A DNA stretch of 64,000 nucleotides from Mesorhabditis belari (GCA_958450365.1 CAUEEP010000728.1:2773533-2837532), one strand, 5' to 3'. Shown: positions 1-12,556, counted from the first letter of the stretch. The notes: generated by a model not told the origin, from the letters alone. A program made the numbers and translations.

Positions 1-101
1 GGATTAACACTGAATATCCTTTTAAGTTTTAAGCTTATTAGCTGAATACTTTTGTTGGTATGCTGTAGTGCGAAATTGAAGCTTAAAACATCGATTTTTA
101 G

Positions 102-1035
102 GTGCAAACGGGTGGTGGAACGACCGGTGAGTGGTGGGCGCACACTCACTGGAATTTGGACTCTCCACCAGACATTGTGAGCTTTTCGAAGAAACTGATC
201 ACTGGTGGATATTACTATGCGGAACATTTGAGAATCAAAGAGGTTTTTGATTTACGGGTTTTTTTTTGAAAAAATCTTTCAATTTAGCCACAACGGATCT
301 ACAACACGTGGTAGGATTATAGATAAGAAAATTAAATTCAAAGAAATTTTGATTTTAAGGTGCGGTGATCCGACAAAGGTTTTACTATTGGAAGCGGCTG
401 TGAAAGTGAGAAATTGAAAACGAAAAGAAATTATGATGAGTTCTTTTAAGGCAATTAAAAGAGATGGGTTGATCGAGAAAAATCGTGAAGTTGGAAAGGT
501 GTTCCAGACGGAATTGAAGCAATTACAGGTGCCTGTTAAGAACTAAAATATTTAGATAAATTCGTGATCAATAGAATTTAAAGAAATGATATTCAGTCGG
601 ATTTCCCGGATTTATTATCGAGAGCCCGAGGAATCTCGACATTCGCCGCCGTCGACTTGCCCACAATGGCTTTGCGGGATAAATTGATTGCAGAGGTTTA
701 TAAATGAAAGTATAAAGTACAATAAAAGTAGTGAAACATTAAACACGTATAAAATTACCATTTGTAAGCCAAAGCTTGGTAAATGATCTAAGAAAACGCT
801 TTCAGGCCACCAACAACGGACTGCATTGTGGTGGATGCGGGGAAAAGTCGCTCAGGTAAAGCCAATAAAACTTTTACAAACAAGCTTTGCTATTTGAGTT
901 GATTTTTGAGCCTTTCAAATATTCCTGCAATTTTTTTACTTACCCTTTTTCAGATTCCGACCATCGCTTGTCTACGAGAAGAAACACGTGGATCTCACCT
1001 TTGAGCTTCTACGAAAAACCCTCAAATCTTTGTAA
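102..1035 (+). CDS. 4-aminobutyrate aminotransferase, copy A (3' part only)
   Basis: PLP-dependent enzyme that transfers the amino group of GABA to 2-oxoglutarate, giving succinic semialdehyde; mitochondrial in animals. Exons read 102-242, 288-310, 360-405, 451-528, 597-695, 806-855, 954-1035; the frame stays open through every junction and ends at TAA. Exon 1 carries VQTGGGTTGEWWAH followed by the catalytic-lysine segment SFSKKLITGG. Later parts are [39 protein letters not shown] and the C-terminus. Every junction matches copy B at 6994-10644, so the two are gene duplicates. The upstream two thirds lies outside the window; 1-101 looks like intron ending in TTTTTAG. AATAAA at 1166-1171 is a plausible polyadenylation signal. 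Nothing visible suggests it is broken. Family assignment is firm; whether the whole gene is functional cannot be judged. Confidence 0.88.
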
Positions 1036-1295
1036 AGTCGTATATTTTCCACAAGTCCAACATGATAAATTCATTTTTTTTCAACAAAAAAAAACAAAAA
1101 CAAAACACTTTGACACAAAAATAAGTGCAAAAGTAAATTTGCGTTTAACAAAAAAATTCACATACAATAAATTTGTCAATTTCACAAACCAAATCAGGTA
1201 AATTGGAAAAAATCAAATCAAAAAAATTATTCGGCAACTTGGTTGGTTTTTTTGTTGCTTTATTGATTTAAAATGTAACAATAGAAATTTGGTGA
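1036..1295. other. gap between GABA transaminase A and SLC6 gene
   Basis: A 260-base AT-rich gap separates two same-strand genes. It holds the 3' UTR of the transaminase with AATAAA at 1166-1171. A gap this short would be compatible with a nematode operon, but I see no U-rich element or convincing spliced-leader acceptor that settles it. Confidence 0.5.
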
Positions 1296-4253
1296 ATGAA
1301 AGAAGAGAAAGTGGGAAGAGATGAGAAGAAAATCAAGAAAGCTGCCGGTGACCAGAAACAAGAAGGTGATCGATCTTTCATTATTTGTCAAGAACTTTTA
1401 AACTTTTGCATTTTTGATTAGTCAGAGCCTTTGCTTGAATTTTTAAGCGTCAATTTACTAGGATATCGTTTAAAAAAATAGATTTTCTTCTTTAGTTGTC
1501 GACAAACCGAAAAAAGAAAGCGAAAAGGAGCGACAACGTTTCGGCTCGACATGCGCCTATTTAATGACAACCATCGGCTACTCAGTTGGCTTGGGAAACA
1601 TTTGGAGATTCCCAGCGACCGCCTACAAAAATGGAGGAAGTAAGTTGATTGGGTATTTGGCATTGGAGTTTTAAATGTTTAGGCGCTTTCCTCATTCCGT
1701 ACTTCGTGTGCACGATCTTTTTCGGCATGCCGCTTTTCTACTTGGAGGTAAAGTTATTAAATGAATCTCTTTAAATTTTTCTTTTTCTTTAGTCTTTCAT
1801 CGGTCAGTATACGCAATCAGGAGTGAATCACATCTTCTTTCGCTATATGCCCGCTTTGCAAGGTTTGAGAATTATGATTAAGTTCACGAAAATTTCTTTG
1901 TTTTAGGATTAGGTTGGGCAATGACATTTCTCAGCCAACAAGTTAACATATACTATATTGTCATCGTTGGATGGTCGTTTATCTATTTGTAAGTTCAATA
2001 CTTTACCACTAGTTCAAATTCTTTTAGGGTCGATGTTGTAAATGAAGATAGCACTCGGTGGACTAAATGCGGCCAACCGTGGAATAGCCCCTGTATGAGT
2101 TTTATTAGATTTAACTGTAGCTAGAAGACATTGTAATTCACATGTTGCAAGATGTTATTTTAGACTGCCAATCACCGTATGTGAACACTTCGGTTTGCAA
2201 GGCGAACAACACTCTTTTCTTCAACGGCACTTGTTACGATGGTGAATTGGCGAAAATGTACGCGGGCAAAATCCGAGTCCCAGCGGAGGAATTCTTTGAG
2301 TAATTTGCAAATTTGTATACGATCTATATATTTATTTAGAAACTTTGTACTCCAAAAAACGTCAGGGATCGACGACATTGGTGGAATGAACTGGAAATTG
2401 TTTGGTAGGTCGTTTTACATAGAGTTTTCAAAATTAACGCATTCTTTAGTCGCAATGATTTTCATTTGGGTTATTTGCGGACTCATTGTGTGGAAAGGGA
2501 TAAAGATAATGGGGAAAATCTCCTACATTACCACATCGATTCCCTACATCATTGTCGGTGGGTGAAGAATTGTGAAATTTAAGTGTTATTTTTTCAGGCG
2601 TGTTCTTCATTCGTGGTTTCTTCTTGGATGGCATGCGAGTAGGGCTCGATTATTATTTGTTGAAGCCAAACTTTGAACGGATATACGACTTGGCGGTACG
2701 CTATTTAAATACTAATAAATTCTATTAAAGTTTGAAAACATTTCTAATACTTTAGACTTGGAAAGCTGCTCTACATCAAACTTGCTTGAGTATCACGCTT
2801 GGATCTGGTGGAATTCACGCAATGGGATCCTACAATAGACGAAATCACAACTCTTTTCGAGTAGTGTTTCTTTTTATGTGATTTAAATAAGAATTTAGGA
2901 TGCATGGGTTGTTGTGCTCGCCGATGGATTGATGTCACTTGTTGGAGGAACCGCTGTTTTCTCAACCCTCGGCTATTTATCTGTGAAGACCGGAAAACCC
3001 ATCGATGAAGTTGTTACTGAAAGTATTGAAACCATTTTTTACAAACTTCAACTTCAACTGTTTAGGCTTTGGTCTTACTTTCGTAACCTATCCGGAAGCT
3101 ATGTCAACGATGCCTCTACGAGTAGTTTGGGCTTTTCTCTTCTTCTTCATGATGTTTCTACTCGGTGTTTCGACGGTGATTGGTATTTTACAATTTCATT
3201 AGCATCACAATGCTTCCTTTAGTGGATATGTCGACGATTCTCAACGCGCTCTTGGAGAACTCAAAGTTTTTGGCTCGTCATAGCGGTTTTGTAAGAATTG
3301 CGGTTGTTCTTGCATTGTTAGCAGGAAGTACGATCTCTTGCACAAAGGTTTGCTCTTCTTCATACCTAAAGTCCATCACTTATCAGTATTTACGAAATTT
3401 TTTGTTTAGGCAGGCATTTACTTCGTGGCACTGATGGACGAGTGCAATGGCGGTATCGCGATGGGTTTGATGATCATTATCGAACTTGTGCTTGTTGCTC
3501 ATATTTATGATCGTGAGTAATTTAATATATTTTTTATTGTAGAAAGTTTTAGGGTGTGGTCGTTTACGTTCGGATCTTCGCTCAGTGTTTGGACCACCTA
3601 GTTGCTGGCTTTCGTACGTTTCCCCATTTAGTTTTAGTTTCTAGTTTTAGTGTGATCTTTGGAAAATCTGGAGTTTTGTACTGGCTGATTTGGAAATTTG
3701 TGACTCCAGTTTTCTGCGCGGTAAGTGCTTTGGTTTTTCTCTAATAAATTAAATTCTCAGGTTATCATTTATATTGCGGGCTTTCCACCGAAATTGACAT
3801 ATGGAAGGGGAGACAGGCGGGTTTTAGTTTAATTTTCAAGTAAATGATTCTGACCATAACAATTAATCATAACATTTTTGCTTTAGTACTTACACGTATC
3901 CACAACTTGCCAATATCTTGGGCTACCTTTGGGGTAACGCGAGTCTTCTCATCATCCTTTACTACTTTGTTCACAACGTTTTTCTAATGAAAATGGAGCT
4001 TGGGGTGGGGTTTTTGGTGCTAAAGAATAAAGTTGGACTTGTCACGGTTTTAAAGCTTTTTATATTCTTTCACTTAAACCATTTGCATGCTATATATCAA
4101 TTTTAGTCATGGTCATCGGCATTCAAAATACATCCCACTCATCCCTCATACCAGAAGATTTGTGCACTCAATCGGAACCAGCGTGAGGTGATGGACTTAT
4201 ACGAGAATCATCGCGAATCTGACGTTGAAAAAGTGACCATAGTGATCAAATGA
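1296..4253 (+). CDS. SLC6 sodium:neurotransmitter symporter (SNF family)
   Basis: Plasma-membrane transporter coupling Na+/Cl- gradients to uptake of a neurotransmitter or amino acid. Exons: 1296-1365, 1496-1639, 1683-1747, 1793-1862, 1907-1988, 2028-2092, 2164-2299, 2340-2404, 2450-2557, 2598-2695, 2756-2860, 2899-3022, 3066-3182, 3223-3347, 3410-3512, 3553-3613, 3651-3720, 3761-about 3820, 3887-about 4004 or 4046, 4107-4253, about 640 residues. The TM1 signature GYSVGLGNIWRFP, then NGGSAFLIPY, is diagnostic of the family. A Cys-rich, N-glycosylatable extracellular loop 2 is encoded at 2028-2299, and hydrophobic segments recur to the end. The ATG at 1296 gives a charged cytosolic N-terminus continuing in frame into exon 2; the ATG at 1321 runs to a stop. 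The 3761/3887 junction does not join in frame with a GT donor (a GC donor at 3817 would), so that spot is uncertain. Lying between two GABA transaminases suggests GABA or a related substrate, which is inference. Confidence 0.88.
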
Positions 4254-6993
4254 AAACGACTATTTCTCGTTGCTCGTTAATTTGTGAGTGTCTATAGATC
4301 TTTTTCTAGATTGATAAACCTTTTCTATGCTTTTATTTTTGATTTCAATTGGCTTTTTTGCTTTCAATTTTTGACTTCAAGGTTGATAATGATTTAGAAA
4401 CCAAGGTAGACACAAAATGTGAACTTGGGATGGGGATTTTTCTCTCTCCGATCATTACTTTTTACACCCATTTGACCCGGCGGCTTTTTCATTGCCTTTT
4501 CTCAGCCTTTGGTCTTTTTTGATTTCCGAGCGATACGACAAAAGATTTCAGGCAATTTTCTCCCGATTGCACAAGGCTTGGAGCTCCTTGTGGATTGGGG
4601 GAAACAGCTGTATAAAAGACCCCCAAGGGTCAATGGGAATGTAGACAATTCTATTCGCTTTCTGTCTTTTCTAGATAAGAAATTTTTGGAGACTTGTGGT
4701 GTGATCTGAATTAGCAAACGTATATTAGCTCAAACTTGAGTCTGAAAAAATTAGACCACATCTCGAAATTTGATTTGCATTCGATTCCTCAAAAGATATT
4801 GTCAAACAGGTAAATTTTCTTGGGTTGGGATTTTGACAAATTCCACAAAGTAGCACTGTTCTTTCCCTAATCCGGTAAATCGTTTGAAGTTTTAACATTA
4901 TTGACACTGATCAAGTCGAGAAAATCTCCAAAACCCGGATTTTTGTGATATTATGTCGGGTGATGTTCTCTTTTCCCTCTTTTCCCTCTTTTCCCCCTTT
5001 TCTCAAGTCGATTTGAGAGTAATTGCCGATGCCTTTCCCCATCCTTTTGCTATTTGCGTTTTTCTCTCTTCTTTTTATCTTCTATCTCTTCTCTTTTGGT
5101 CACTGATTTGTTCACTTTCGCCCTCTTTCCTTAAATTTTCTGTGATTCTTTTCATCTCTCATTCCTTTTCTTTTTCTCACTTACCCTTTCTCATTCTCTC
5201 ACACGGATTGCCTTCCCAAAAGAACCGACTAACAAATACGTTTTTGTTGATGGGGCAAACCCACACGAGGATTTTCACTTCATTTTCACCTTCCCTCTTT
5301 TTTTTTTTGAAAACAATGACCTTTTCGGCTGCTAGTTAGGATTTTATCTTGAATTTAAGACCTGTTGAAAATCTTAGTGCTACTGGAAAACTCATTTGTT
5401 GATTTTTTTAATTCTTTGAATAGCTGAAATTTCTTTTGACACTTCTGAATCTGCTGGGGACAGGTTCAAATGCAAATTTCGACGAAACTATTGCAAATTT
5501 TAGTCTTGTTACTACTTTTCTTTGATAGAATGCTTGAGAAGTAATTGAGAGCGGTAATCCTTCCGTTTTCTCAAAGCATTCAACGATTAGCCAATTTAAA
5601 ATCCTTGAAATTATCCTCTTTCTTAACTCAATACTTTTCGATTAATCTCAATTGCCTTAACTTGTCAATATTTATTCATTTCAGTATTCGAACTTGGGTC
5701 CCCTCTTCAAAAAGTCAAAATGCTCAGTCGACTTCGACCCCAGAAAGCAACATTGGCAGGTTTGTATGGATAAAGGAATTGAACTTGTAAAAATATAGTA
5801 CTTTTAAAAAGTTTGAGTTTTGAGGGTTCTTGTTTTCCAATTTTTGAGACAAAAAAGAAACTATTGACTTTTCCCGATCTTTTTCCCGGAAAATCAAAAA
5901 TCAAAAGTTCAAGAAAGCTAACCCCAAAAATATCTCGAGAAGTTTCCTTTGATTAAGAAAATGTTTTTTTTAATGCTTTTTAGATTTTTACAAGTTCAGC
6001 CTACTCAAAATAATAGAATTTGTTTCCCTCCAAGGTCACGCCACTTTTTTCTCGGTTTCCATTTTAGATCATTTTTTTTCCTGACCTTACTCGCCGGGTC
6101 ACACATCCATTGATAAGATCAATGCTGATAGAATAAAAGGAAAAAAAGGAAAGATTATATCAATGATATTACCTGAACCCGGGAGACTTTTAAAAAGTAG
6201 TTGTAGATGAAAAAAATGGTTTGACAAGGGAAAGCTGAGCTAATTCGATTCTTGCAATTAGTCAATTACCTAATTTTTATTAGTGTTTTAGCAGAGAACG
6301 GGTTTACTGTTGATTGTAAGTAGCTGTTGTGTTTGAAAAAAGTAAACTAATTGAGCCAGAGAATGAGTGTTTGCAATGGCCTAAAGTTTTGGCTTTTGGA
6401 AAATGAAAGCTTTTCTCTTTTATATCTGAAATGTCAAGGTGTTTCTTATTTCGTTTGGACTGTCTAATTCCACCCGATTTCTTTCGTTGACCAATCATTT
6501 CGTTGTTTCTCTCTTTTTTTTCTCACGAGATCGACCCATGTGGCAACTGTTTGAAAAGACGAAGGAAATTTGGGGGAAATCTGTTTGTGAAAAGATGAAG
6601 AGGTTTATTCGAGAGAAAAGATTGAAAAAAGATTAGAGAAAGTTTGGAAAAAGAAATTGCATTGATGTTTGGGTGTTCTTAGTGGAGGGGAAAGCATCCC
6701 ATATGTCTATAGATAAACTTGGAATTGAACGTGATTTGAGAGCAGAAAATGGAATGATGTGAGTAGGGGAAAGAAATAAAGATAATAAAGAAAATGAAAG
6801 AATTAATGTTTACGATTCTTCGCATATCTCACCAAGTGATAAACCCGTTTTTCAAAGAGAGACTTGAGAAGGGGAAAATTTCAATGCAAATTACTGTATT
6901 GTACAATTTACAATGCATAAAAGTATCCAAAAAGGGTTTTAGCAAAAGGCATCTTGCCAAAAGATTAAAATAAAACTAATTTTTTTTCTTTAG
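4254..6993. other. intergenic region upstream of GABA transaminase B
   Basis: AT-rich DNA with a C/T-rich tract at about 4960-5330 and no open frame with family resemblance or a convincing exon chain. The first exon and promoter of the downstream transaminase should lie near its 3' end. One possible mini-exon ATG at 6916, with GT at 6926, fits the phase of the next exon, but this is speculative. Confidence 0.5.
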
Positions 6994-9900
6994 CATGCCG
7001 CCTAAACTCTTCATTGGCCACCTCCGAGCCGGCAAAGCCCGAGATGAAAACCGCCGTGCCCGGCCCGAAATCCCTGGCTCTCAAGGAGAAAATGAACTCA
7101 ATTCATGTAAGAAAAGTATTAAATCTATAAAAAAAACTCTTTTAGCAAACCGCATCATTGAGAGCGTTCATCGATTTCGATAAGAGTTACGGCAATTACA
7201 TGATTGATGCTGATGGGAACAAGATGCTTGATATTTACACGCAGGTACTTAAAAAGCTTAAAATATATGTGAAAATTTAAAGATTCCATAAAATATTAGT
7301 CGATAGAACTTTAGAATTCTTTTCTTTACAGATCTCGTCACTTCCTCTCGGATACAACCATCCCGATCTCGTCAAAGCAGCCTCTGCACCGAAATTCTTG
7401 GTGAGTTGTTACTAAAACTATTAAACTCAAAATTTTTACCGGAATCTATAGTTCTAATCAAGTTCTAATCTATGACTTCTTCTTTAATATAAAAATAAAC
7501 TATATAAACTATAGAAATATAATTTTAATATAAACTTCAGAGTTCACTGGTTTCTCGGGCAGCTCTCGGCTCATTCCCCCGTGTCGATTTCCCTGAAGGA
7601 ATCGAGCACGCGCTCACTGAAATTGCTCCAAAAGGATTAAAGGTTACTTTATGAAAAAAGATATTAAATTTAATTATTAGATAGAAGATATTCATTCAAA
7701 AATTTAGTAAAATAATGGCATCATAATTTCAGTTGGTCCAAACGATGCTTTGCGGTACGTCGGCCAACGAAAACGCTATCAAGCAGGCTTTCATTTGGTG
7801 AGCTTTTACAAAGATTTACATGTCCAAATGTGGAAAGTAATAGATTATCTTGTAAACTTTTTAATTCAAGGATATATAGTATTTTTAGGTGGATGGCTCA
7901 TCACACACGTGGCGGAAATGGACCCGACAAGGTGGCGCTCGACTCGTGTATGAGACAAGAGCTTCCAGGTAAATCTCTATAAAGCTCCAATTTACTATAT
8001 GAGCTATAGCGATATATCGGCATCTACAATGCTATAATTTGAGGCTTATAATTAGGTAGACCTAAAACAAGGTTTCCATTCTTGTAGAGAAACTGTAAGC
8101 CCCAGTTCTCTGTCTCACTACACTATACATGAGCTTTTTGTAGAAAACAAGTCAGTCCCACGTTTCAGCAAACAGCTCTTGTTTTCTAAAGCTCGAAATC
8201 GCATTGTAACCACGCTTTAGAAAACAAGAGCTGTTTGCTAAAATGTGGAACTGACTCGTTTTCTATAAAAAGCCCATGTCTATACTACAGGGTGACAAAA
8301 AATTATGGGTGCACCCTTTTTGTTATGTAGTTGTCAAAGGCCTAATTGAATTCAATAGTACCAAGTGTTATATAGAGAATTGAAGCCCTGAATCTTGGCT
8401 ATACGATATCTTGGCTTATCTTAACGAACATTTTCCTCTAGGCACTCCCCGTTTGGCGGTGATGGGCTTCGAGGGATCTTTCCACGGACGATCACTTTGC
8501 ATGCTTTCCGTTACGCGAAGCAAGGCAATTCATAAGGTTATTCATAATATTCATGTATATAATAGAAAATGATTAAATATTTTTTAAATGAAGGCCTACA
8601 TTTTGTTGTTCAGGTCGACATTCCCGCTTTCGATTGGCCAATCGCGAAATTCCCCCGATACCGTTACCCGCTCGATAAGTATCAGGTAGTTTTGATTGCG
8701 TTAAACTCATTAAGTTAACAAAACTTGTTTCAAACTTTAAAACTATTTGAATGTCAATATGGAATGTATAGAATGCATTGCTTTTAGAGTCACAACCAAA
8801 AGGTGGACGAGGAATGCTTGGCCGATGTCGAGCACAAGATCGCCAAGTGGAGAAATGAGAAGGTTGCAAATACTTTTATATCTAAATATAAATAAAAATA
8901 TTAAATATTTCTGGGATAGCTGAATATCTAGACAAACTTTTTAATGGAATAATTTAATTTAAAATATCCAAATATTTCTAGGACATGCCAGTGGCCGCGT
9001 TGATCGTCGAGCCGATCCAAGCCGAGGGAGGAGATCATTATGGCAGCCCAGCTTTCTTCCAAGTTGATTTTTGATTTTAATATTTGCATATTGATTACAG
9101 TAACTCATTGCTTATTTAGTTATTTAGACATTAGGTATTTAAACAATTTTATTGATATTCAAATTCTAGGGTCTCCGCAAGATCACTAAGAAGCACGGTG
9201 TTGTATTCATCGTTGACGAGGTGGGTTAAGAAAGAAAGCTTGTTCGATTTAAAATACTGTAATCTGGCAGTAAAAAATGGCTTTGAAAAGCAAAAATCGA
9301 ACAAGAAGTCTTTGCTAAATCTCTGAAATAGCTGTCAGATTTTGTACCCTTTTTCACTCCTTTTTTTCTAGGTTCAAACCGGCGGCGGATGCACGGGCAC
9401 TGGCGATATGTGGGCGCATTCACACTGGAATTTGGACTCCCCACCAGATATTGTGACTTTCTCGAAAAAAATGATCACCGGAGGATACTATTATGCGGAT
9501 CATTTGAGAGTGAAAGAGGTGCGATGCAAAAAAAAATCATTGACACAAATGACACAACAATCGTTTGGTGTCGGATTGAGCCGCAAAATGTTGCTCATTC
9601 AATGAAATTTTTGATATCTGTTTTCAGAATCGAATCTAAAACATGCAAGTGTGAATTTTCGAGTCAAAATGCTTTGAAAAATCCTTGAATTCTTTTTCTG
9701 TCCGTCCTGTCGCGGAGGTGTTAATAAATCTGAAAATTTAGGGATATCGAATTTATAATACTTGGGTCGGGGATCCTACCAAGCTTTTCCTACTCGAGGA
9801 GGTCATCAAGGTGAGCATTTCAACGCTGAATTTAACATTTTCGTAACAAATTTTCACTCCAGGTGCTCAAGCGAGACGGATTGATCCAGAAGAACGCTGA

Positions 9901-10644
9901 GGTCGGCAAAGAATTCCAGAAACAACTACATCAACTACAGGCAATACTTTTTAGGCTTAAAAATAAATATAACAAAAAATATCACTTAACAAGTTGAAAA
10001 CTAGCAAAAACGTTTCAGGAAGCCCATCCGGCCAAATTGGCCAACGCTCGCGGTCTCTCCACTTTTGCGGCCATCGACTTGAGCTCGGCTGAACTCAGGG
10101 ATAAACTCGTCACTCAAGTAAGACCTTTTTCAAACTGAAAATATTTGATTATTTTCTATTTGATATCAACAATTTACAACAAATTTGTTTTAGGCAACAA
10201 ACAATGGTTTGCATTGCGGTGGATGCGGCGAGAAGACACTTCGGTGAGTTTGAAAAAGATTGAGGCAAAATTGTCTAAATTTTCTAAAGTAGTTTAGAAA
10301 TTGGATTTCAAATTCTTCATTTTTAGCTTCTAATTTAAGTTCGACTAGCTTTAATTAACCAGAAAACAGCGGGCTAAGTTTTAGACTTTTTTTAGAAGGT
10401 TTAAAAGGTAAACTTTTAGAAGCCGGCGTAGTTACGCTGAAAAGAAGAGTAAAAGTAATGTAATTGCGATGAAAAAAAAAGAATAAAAGTAATGTTAGAT
10501 GCGCGGGAAAACAATAAAAGTCGATCAACTTAGGTATTAATGAAATTTTTTCTCGTTTTCAGTTTCCGTCCCTCATTGGTTTACGAGAAGAAACATGTGG
10601 ATCTAACTTTTGATCTGCTCGACAAAACCCTCAAACAATTATAA
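6994..10644 (+). CDS. gta-1: 4-aminobutyrate aminotransferase, copy B (nearly complete)
   Basis: Mitochondrial PLP enzyme degrading GABA to succinic semialdehyde. Exons: 6994-7106, 7146-7244, 7332-7400, 7541-7642, 7733-7797, 7889-7968, 8442-8536, 8614-8685, 8788-8862, 8982-9062, 9170-9220, 9372-9518, 9742-9810, 9863-9940, 10019-10117, 10194-10243, 10563-10644: 475 residues, lacking only the first exon. Motifs in order: [74 protein letters not shown], the lysine segment [10 protein letters not shown], and [10 protein letters not shown]. The frame upstream of KTAVPG runs into a TTTCTTTAG acceptor at 6993, so a short 5' exon with the start and transit peptide is missing from the model. The intron after 9940 begins GC. 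Introns carry a palindrome (8126-8279) and a Tc1-like fragment (8288-8400). AATAAA lies near 10705. The symbol follows the single C. elegans GABA transaminase. Confidence 0.92.
8126..8279. repeat. intronic palindrome, MITE-like
   Basis: Arms of about 66 bases (8126-8192 and 8214-8279) are near-perfect reverse complements around a 21-base spacer, inside the intron between the exons ending 7968 and starting 8442 of GABA transaminase B. Size and structure fit a foldback or MITE. Flanking target duplications are not clear. Confidence 0.75.
8288..8400 (+). mobile_element. Tc1-like terminal fragment (CAGGGTGAC... end)
   Basis: Starts TA-CAGGGTGACAAA and aligns along about 110 bases with a second copy at 20468-20580 (shared 'aagtgttatayagagaattg'). 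CAGGGTG is also the end of the elements at 27484, 30302, 56963 and 61165. Only one end is visible, so this is a remnant inside a GABA transaminase intron. Confidence 0.6.
9941..10018 (+). other. GC-AG intron in GABA transaminase B
   Basis: Exon ...CTACAG is followed by GCAATACTTT instead of GT, and the acceptor is TTTCAG at 10013-10018. In copy A the same junction (528/529) uses GT. Reading through the donor meets a stop before the conserved next exon, and no alternative GT preserves the frame, so a GC donor is the best model. Confidence 0.75.
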
Positions 10645-10740
10645 GCAAAAGAAAAATTTAATAATTTCTTTTCCCGAACGTTGCCTTATTTAATTGCCAT
10701 AATAATAAAGTTTTTTAATTTAATATTTTCAAAAATTGTA

Positions 10741-10808
10741 AACATAAAGATTTAGAGAGAAGGATAGCTAGATCTATCTAGCTATCCTTCTCTCTAAATC
10801 TCTATGTT
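10741..10808. repeat. hairpin downstream of GABA transaminase B
   Basis: Two 32-base arms (10741-10772, 10777-10808) pair almost perfectly around a 4-base loop, about 100 bases after the stop codon and just beyond AATAAA. It could be a tiny foldback element or an RNA hairpin; no function is evident. Confidence 0.75.
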
Positions 10809-12556
10809 TCTTGTGAAAAAGGAAATTTGCATTTGAAAGAAATGATTGGCTTTGTAGGGATGAACAGTTAGAAGGATTAGAAAACCTTAAAAAAACATTG
10901 ATTTTCTTTTTTTTTGTGAATTATATATGTGTAAAATCTATTGCGAAAAAACCAAAACACTAATCCCCAGGTTTTTCGTAGTAAACGAGCCACGTGATTC
11001 ATTTCAGTGTCATCAAAAACGAAATATTTTTACGATCATTGTTTCACTTTTTTTTCGTTTACTTTCCCCAAAAGCCTTAAATCCTCTATGCTATTGGGAA
11101 AATAAAAGTTTTTTTGAGTGAGACTAGTTGAATAGAAAGAAGAGGAAGGGAAAAACCGGCCTGTGAGCCCCACAATTTCCCCTCGACGATCCTCTTTCAC
11201 TCAAAAGCTGATTCAACTCTCTTCTCGTTTTTACCTTTCGTAACAAGTTATACTTTTCAAAAAAAAAAAATGATTGTTTTACTTTAATAGTTTACTAATT
11301 GTTCAATCTTGTTTTAGTCCTTGTCAATATTCTGAAGGATTCCTTCAGAATGCTGACATGCTGACATGTTGACATGCTGACAGAATGCTGACAATATCTT
11401 TTAAAAATTCTAGAATCGAAATCGAAATCGAAATTAAAATCGAAATTAAAATCATATTGTTTGTGGATATTGAAGTAACTTTTTGTTTCTCATTTCTTCT
11501 TTTTTTTTTCTTTACTCCAACAGTGTCTCATTCATTGTGCTCAAGGATGAATTGAGGCTCGGTAAGGAAAGGATTGAGAGATCTCATATTTCAAGTACCA
11601 ATTCCCACACCGATCCAATCCACTTTCTTTTCAGCAAACTCTCTCTTCATTTAACCCTGAATTAGTTTTGCAAAAGTTTTTTATTTACATTTCAAACGTT
11701 CCAAATGGGTTTGGCCTCCTTTTGAAGAGCGAAAGCTATGGTTTACGGGAATTTGAACATCTTTAAATTTTCTTTTGATTAGCTTTCAATTAATGCTTTC
11801 AATTGGGTATTTTTGGTGTTGAGCTTTTTCAAAAACTTTTCCAAAATAAATATTTAAACTTTTGATAAATCATTCATCAGTCTCTTTGTTTGGCTTTTTT
11901 TCTACCTCTCTTTCGAGTCAGTGAAACTTTTAATGCTTATAAAAGCTTAGAATCATTTTACAAACAGTTCTTACCATTTAGAAAAGCTCTAGGAGTTTTA
12001 GTTGATCAATAAAAACCATTCTAGATTAGAGACCATTCTAGATAACCATTTTAGATTAACTCTAGATAAGATCAAGGCCTAGTAGCTGTAATATAGCTAT
12101 AATTTCTTGCACAGAAGCGCTTGTTAGCATGTTTAACCGATATTTTTATATCTGTTTTGTTTTCCCTTATGGATATCAATCTAGACTCACAAATTTTCCT
12201 CTAGAGATAGATAGCTAGTTGTGCTGTTGGTAGTGGAGAAAATCTCATTCCACACACCGGGGGATCAACTCTCAAAGAGAAGAGAAGAAGGAGAAAGGGT
12301 GGGGTGGGGTATTGAAGTGGTGTTCCTTATTGAAAAGGGAGTTCTAGATACGAAAGGACAAGGAGGCCCTATTGGAATTGGGGAGGGGCGTGGAGGACTT
12401 CCGTTCACACAATCAGCTCCCCCCAGGCCATTGCTTTCCCCAATTCATTCTACTTCATAGTCACCAATTCAATGGTCCCCTTTTGTCTTTCACATCTCAA
12501 CAGATGTCAAGCACCTTGATTCCCAACACAACAACTTGATTACTCTATAAGTATTG

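Noticed and set aside
4953..5339. 128-codon Phe/Ser/Leu-rich open frame
   Set aside because: Created by a C/T-rich tract; no domain, no splice partners, no resemblance to known proteins.
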